Below, one piece after another: positions 39,949 to 43,538 of a stretch of 43,538 nucleotides of DNA (position 1 is its first letter; every line of letters begins with the position of its first letter). Source of the DNA: Streptomyces luteolus (GTDB lineage Bacteria > Actinomycetota > Actinomycetes > Streptomycetales > Streptomycetaceae); the NCBI RefSeq assembly GCF_029968015.1, contig NZ_JASCIS010000061.1:1-43538 (forward strand). Reading direction: 5' to 3'. Made by a program: the position numbers and the translations under genes. Below the pieces are notes generated by a model. It was not told the origin of the DNA. It saw only the letters and a list, made by a program, of their open reading frames with translations, and made no database searches.

Positions 39949-42900
39949 ATGCGCTTTGGGGTACTGGGACCACTGGCCGTCTGGAGGGCGGACGGCGATC
40001 TCGCGACGGTGCCGGAGGCGAAGGTGCGCGCTCTGCTCGCCGATCTCCTGGTCACGCCACGTCAGGTCGTCTCCGCCGACCGGCTGGTCGACGACCTGTG
40101 GGGCGAGACCCCGCCGGCCCGCCCGGCCGCGGCGCTGCAGACCCTGGTGTCCCGACTGCGCAAGGCGCTGGCGGCTGCCGGGGAGGACGGCCTGGTCGTG
40201 CACCGACCGCCGGGCTACCAACTGCGAGTCTCCGACGACGCGATGGACGCGGAACGTTTCCTCGCGCTGGCCGACCGGGCCCGTCGCGCCGCCGACCCCC
40301 GCGAACGGGCCGCGGGATTCGCCGAGGCACTGGCGGAGTGGCGAGGGCCCGCCTTCGCCGGTTTCGCGGACGAGCCCTTCGCCCGGGCGGCGGCGGCACG
40401 GCTGGAGGAAGAGCGGCTCCTGGTGCACGAGGAGCAGGCCGAGGCCCGACTCCAGCTGGGCGAACACGGTCCACTGGCAGGGGAGTTGAGGGAGCTGACC
40501 GAGCGTCACCCCTTACGCGAACGGCTGCGCGCGGCCCATATGCGCGCCCTGTACGGCAGTGGCCGTCCGGGTGAGGCGCTCGCGGTCTACCAGGAGGTGC
40601 GCCGCCTGCTCGCCGACGAGTTGGGGCTTGAGCCGGGCCCTGAACTGGCCGCGCTCCAGCGGCAGATACTCAACCAGGAGGGCCAGGAAGGCCTGTCCGC
40701 TTCTGCCACCCCCGTCGTCGTGCCCGCCGCTCAGGCGGAGTCGCTCCGCCCCCCGCCGGTGGCCGCGAAGCTGCCCGTTCCGCTCTCCGGCCTGATCGGG
40801 CGGTCGCGATCCGTGGCCGACGTACGGGCGTTGCTCGTCACGGAACGGCTGGTGACACTGACCGGCCCGGGCGGAGTCGGGAAGACCCGCCTTGCCCTGG
40901 AGGTCGCGGGCACGTCGGAGACCTACGAGCCGGAAACGTACGAACCGGAAACGTACGAACCGGAAACGTACGAACCGGAAACGTACGAGCCGGAAACCTA
41001 CGACAGCGGGCCCCAATTCCCCGACGGCGTACGCCTGGTGGAACTTTCCGGCGCGGCTCGTTCGGCCGAGGCGTCGGGTCCCGCCGTCGACGAGCTGGCG
41101 GAGGTGGCCGCCGTGGCGCTCGGCATCAGGGACGACGCCCGTACCGGCGCACTGCCCCCGTCGGCGGCCGGCAGTCCGCACCCGTTGGCGGACCGGTTGG
41201 CGGACGCGTTGCGCGACCGGCGTCTGCTGCTCGTGCTGGACAACTGCGAGCATGTCATCGAGGCGGTGGCCGCCCTGGCGCGACTGCTGCTCCAGGCCGC
41301 GCCAGGAGTGCGCCTTCTGGCCACCAGCCGCGAGCCGCTGGGCCTCGCGGGCGAACAGCTGTGGCCGGTGGCCCCGTTGGGCGTACCGGAGCCCGGAGCC
41401 GCGCTGCCCGATGTGACGCGGTCGAGCGCGGTGCGGCTCTTCGTGGCGCGCGCCGCCGCCGCGTCGCCCGGCTTCACCCTCTCCGAGGGCAACGCCGAGG
41501 CGGTCGCCACCATCTGCCGCCGCATGGACGGCATTCCGCTCGCCGTGGAACTGGCGGCCACCCGGCTCCGCGTGCTGGGCACCGACGCACTCGCCGAGCG
41601 GCTCGACGACCGGTTCGGGCTCCTGACCAGCGGGCGGCGGGACGCCCCTGCGCGGCAGCAGACCCTGCGCGCGGTGATCGACTGGAGTTGGGACCTGCTG
41701 ACCGCCGCCGAGCGCGCGGTGCTGCGCCGCCTGGCGGTCCACCCCGACGGCTGCACCCTGGACGCCGCCGAGGCACTCTGCTCCGGGGGCGGCGTGAAGC
41801 CCGGCGAGGTCGTCGACCTGCTGGCTCGTCTGGTGGACCGGTCCCTCGTGGTCGTCGCCGACAGCACACAGCGCCCCGCCGCCTCCGAAGAACCGCGCCC
41901 GCGCTACCGCCTCCTTGAGTCGGTGGCGGCGTACTGCCTGGAACAGCTGCGGGCGACGCCGCCGGAGCAGCACCCTGCGGGGGAGCAGTCGTACGGGGGC
42001 GGGCCCGCGACCGAGTACGACCACATGCGCCAGGCCCACCTCCGCTACTACGTCGAGCTCGCCGGGCGGGCCGAGAGCGGGCTGCGCGGCGCTGACCAGC
42101 AGCGTTGCCTGCACCGTCTGGACGCCGAAGCGGCCAACCTGCGCGCCGCCCTCGACACCGCGGCCGCCACGGGCGAGGCCGGGCTCGCCCTGCGCCTCGT
42201 GCGAGCCCTGTCCTGGTACTGGTTCCTGCGTGGCCGGCTCACGGAGGCGAAGCGCTGCCTGGCCACGGCGCTCGCCATCGGTCAGACTCCGGCGGCCACC
42301 GAGCGGAGGACCGGGGCGGCCGGTGCCGAGCGGAGGACCGGGGCGGCCGGTGCCGAGCGGAGGACCGGGACGGCCGGTGCCGAGCGGAGGACCGGGGCGG
42401 CCGGTGCCGACCGTGCCCACGTGGCCGCGTGGCACGCGGGAATGGTCCTGCTGTCCGGCGACCCGCTGGGCTCCGGACGAGCCGGTCGCGTACCGCTGCG
42501 GCTGTACGAGGAGATGACCGACGTCGGCGAGATCGGCCGGGTCGGCCCGGGCTGGTTCCTCGCCCATGCCGCGACGATGTTCGGTGCGCTGGAGGTGGGT
42601 GAGGAGCTGGTACGCCGGACGCTCGCCGACGCCCGGACGGCGGGCGACCGCTGGGGCGTCGCGGCGGCGCTGAGCGTACGGGGCGTACAGCGGTACGTAC
42701 GAGGTGAGCTGGCGGCTTCCCGGTCCGACGCCGCGGAGAGCCTCGCCCGCTTCCGTGAACTCGGCGACCGCTGGGGCCAGTTGCAGGCCACCGGGGTCCT
42801 GGGCAGGCTCGCGGAGATCGAGGGCGACTACCGGTCGGCGGAGGCCGAGCACGAGAACGGCCTGCGCATCGCCGAGGAACTCGGCCTGTGGACCGAGGCA

Positions 42901-43538
42901 TCGGTCCGCTGGTCCGAACTGGGCCGTATCGCGCTCCTCGACGGCGATCACGCGCGAGCCGAGCGACTCCACCACAACGGCCGACGGCTCGCCGTCCAGC
43001 ACGCCGACCACCGCGCTCAGGAGTTCGCCGAGGTCGGACTCGCCCTCGGGGCCCGGCGCCAGGGACGCTGGGCGGACGCCGAGCGCTACCTGCGCCCCTG
43101 GCTGAAGTGGAACCGTCGCTTCGAGGCGGAGAACGGCACCGCCCTCATCCTCGCCGAACTCGGTTTCCTCGCCGAACTCCGCGGCGACCACGCCGCCGCC
43201 CTGGCCCTCCAAACGGAGGGCCTGACAGCCGCCCGTGCCACCGGGGACCCCCGAGCCGTCGCCCTCGCCCTGGAGGGTCTGGCGGGCGCCCATCACCTGG
43301 CCGGCCGCTCCGAAGTCGCCGCACGCCTCCTCGGCAGCGCCCACCGCGCCCGCACCGATGTGCGCGCGCCGCTGCCGCCGGCCGAACGCGGCGACGTCGA
43401 CCGCATCACCACCGCCGTCCGCACGACCCTCGGCGAGTCCGCATTCGCTGCGGCGTTCGTGAGTGGGGGCGGCGAGGGCGGCGGGGGCACGGAGGGCGGC
43501 GAGGGCATTGAGGGCGGCGAGGGCGGAGGCTCCGCCTC
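39949..43538 (+). CDS. AfsR/SARP family regulator with NB-ARC and TPR domains (partial)
   Basis: At least 1,196 residues, open at the right edge. N-terminal winged helix (MRFGVLGPLAVWRADGDLAT, residues 1-95) and BTAD domain (about 100-240) make a SARP. An NTPase domain follows, with P-loop GPGGVGKT (306-313) and Walker B LLLVLDN (426-432), then TPR-like repeats to the end. Such proteins switch on secondary-metabolite or other specialised genes, with ATP binding and signal input. Two in-frame repeat expansions stand out: TYEPE five times (325-349) shortly after the P-loop, and ERRTGAAGA four times (785-820). The C-terminus is a Gly/Glu repeat. No ribosome binding site precedes ATG 39949. Confidence 0.92.
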   Translation, partial: MRFGVLGPLAVWRADGDLATVPEAKVRALLADLLVTPRQVVSADRLVDDLWGETPPARPAAALQTLVSRLRKALAAAGEDGLVVHRPPGYQLRVSDDAMDAERFLALADRARRAADPRERAAGFAEALAEWRGPAFAGFADEPFARAAAARLEEERLLVHEEQAEARLQLGEHGPLAGELRELTERHPLRERLRAAHMRALYGSGRPGEALAVYQEVRRLLADELGLEPGPELAALQRQILNQEGQEGLSASATPVVVPAAQAESLRPPPVAAKLPVPLSGLIGRSRSVADVRALLVTERLVTLTGPGGVGKTRLALEVAGTSETYEPETYEPETYEPETYEPETYEPETYDSGPQFPDGVRLVELSGAARSAEASGPAVDELAEVAAVALGIRDDARTGALPPSAAGSPHPLADRLADALRDRRLLLVLDNCEHVIEAVAALARLLLQAAPGVRLLATSREPLGLAGEQLWPVAPLGVPEPGAALPDVTRSSAVRLFVARAAAASPGFTLSEGNAEAVATICRRMDGIPLAVELAATRLRVLGTDALAERLDDRFGLLTSGRRDAPARQQTLRAVIDWSWDLLTAAERAVLRRLAVHPDGCTLDAAEALCSGGGVKPGEVVDLLARLVDRSLVVVADSTQRPAASEEPRPRYRLLESVAAYCLEQLRATPPEQHPAGEQSYGGGPATEYDHMRQAHLRYYVELAGRAESGLRGADQQRCLHRLDAEAANLRAALDTAAATGEAGLALRLVRALSWYWFLRGRLTEAKRCLATALAIGQTPAATERRTGAAGAERRTGAAGAERRTGTAGAERRTGAAGADRAHVAAWHAGMVLLSGDPLGSGRAGRVPLRLYEEMTDVGEIGRVGPGWFLAHAATMFGALEVGEELVRRTLADARTAGDRWGVAAALSVRGVQRYVRGELAASRSDAAESLARFRELGDRWGQLQATGVLGRLAEIEGDYRSAEAEHENGLRIAEELGLWTEASVRWSELGRIALLDGDHARAERLHHNGRRLAVQHADHRAQEFAEVGLALGARRQGRWADAERYLRPWLKWNRRFEAENGTALILAELGFLAELRGDHAAALALQTEGLTAARATGDPRAVALALEGLAGAHHLAGRSEVAARLLGSAHRARTDVRAPLPPAERGDVDRITTAVRTTLGESAFAAAFVSGGGEGGGGTEGGEGIEGGEGGGSA
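40921..40995. repeat. Five tandem 15-bp repeats coding TYEPE
   Basis: Units of ACGTACGAACCGGAA (ends vary slightly) in frame within the NTPase domain of the AfsR-like gene. Confidence 0.95.
42301..42408. repeat. Four tandem 27-bp repeats coding ERRTGAAGA
   Basis: Units 42301-42327, 42328-42354, 42355-42381 and 42382-42408 differ at a single base (one copy has GGGACG for GGGGCG). In frame, inside the TPR region of the AfsR-like gene. Confidence 0.95.

Noticed and set aside
40513..43344. 943-codon minus-strand open frame at the right end
   Set aside because: Antisense of the AfsR/SARP-like gene, which has BTAD, P-loop and TPR motifs on the plus strand.

Overview
The window is chromosomal DNA of a Streptomyces or a very close actinomycete. 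The evidence is very high GC with a strong third-position G/C bias, frequent GTG and TTG starts, many ATGA/GTGA gene overlaps, and typical families: Scr1-type HTH regulators with DUF397 partners, a SARP/AfsR-like regulator, FbiC for coenzyme F420, SpoIIE-like phosphatases, twin-arginine signals, GPP34, and a graspetide (tgm) locus. No species can be named from the sequence. No rRNA, tRNA, CRISPR array, phage or intact insertion sequence was seen.

Layout. 1-1479: minus-strand small genes, including the start of an RpnC/YadD-like protein that runs off the left edge, opposite a TPR-type HTH regulator (1664-3010). 3040-11576: a catabolic/redox block reading right: two luciferase-like (LLM) oxidoreductases, a hydroxysteroid-dehydrogenase-like SDR, a D-aminoacylase-like amidohydrolase translationally coupled to an aldehyde dehydrogenase, and an APC permease. 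Its promoters carry a repeated 15-bp operator, CTGAYG-N3-CRTCAG. The same operator lies 23 kb away (28133-28147) between a divergent SDR and an EthD-like gene, so these genes look like one regulon whose repressor is not in the window. 11647-17102: a YdcF protein, a DUF397/Scr1-HTH pair, three small overlapping genes, and a complete graspetide locus (precursor tgmA, ATP-grasp tgmB, PIMT-like methyltransferase tgmC), ended by a convergent ABM monooxygenase. 17186-21890: an intact VapBC-like toxin-antitoxin pair, a Tat-exported PHP phosphoesterase, an unusual radical SAM protein, a Phd/YefM-like antitoxin followed by a toxin gene broken by one amber codon, and an antitoxin remnant.

21968-31551: FbiC (the F420 chromophore enzyme, relevant to the LLM enzymes upstream), an ADP-ribosylglycohydrolase-like protein, a membrane PP2C/SpoIIE phosphatase, the second part of the proposed regulon, another Scr1-HTH/DUF397 pair, and a GPP34 protein. 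31756-36331: a D-Ala-D-Ala carboxypeptidase with a very long acidic N-terminus and a multi-membrane-span protein. 36374-43538: a MerR regulator divergent from a chloramphenicol-type MFS exporter that has a leader peptide and hairpin in front, an SDR, and a large AfsR/SARP-like regulator (open at the right edge) preceded by four direct repeats with an exact 11-bp period.

A second theme is simple-sequence repetition. Two 7-bp arrays lie upstream of genes at 37474 and 39796, and in-frame 6-, 9-, 12-, 15- and 27-bp repeats lie inside several genes. A MITE-like inverted-repeat element at 6153-6363 and its reduced relatives near 24605 and 36340 fill intergenic gaps.
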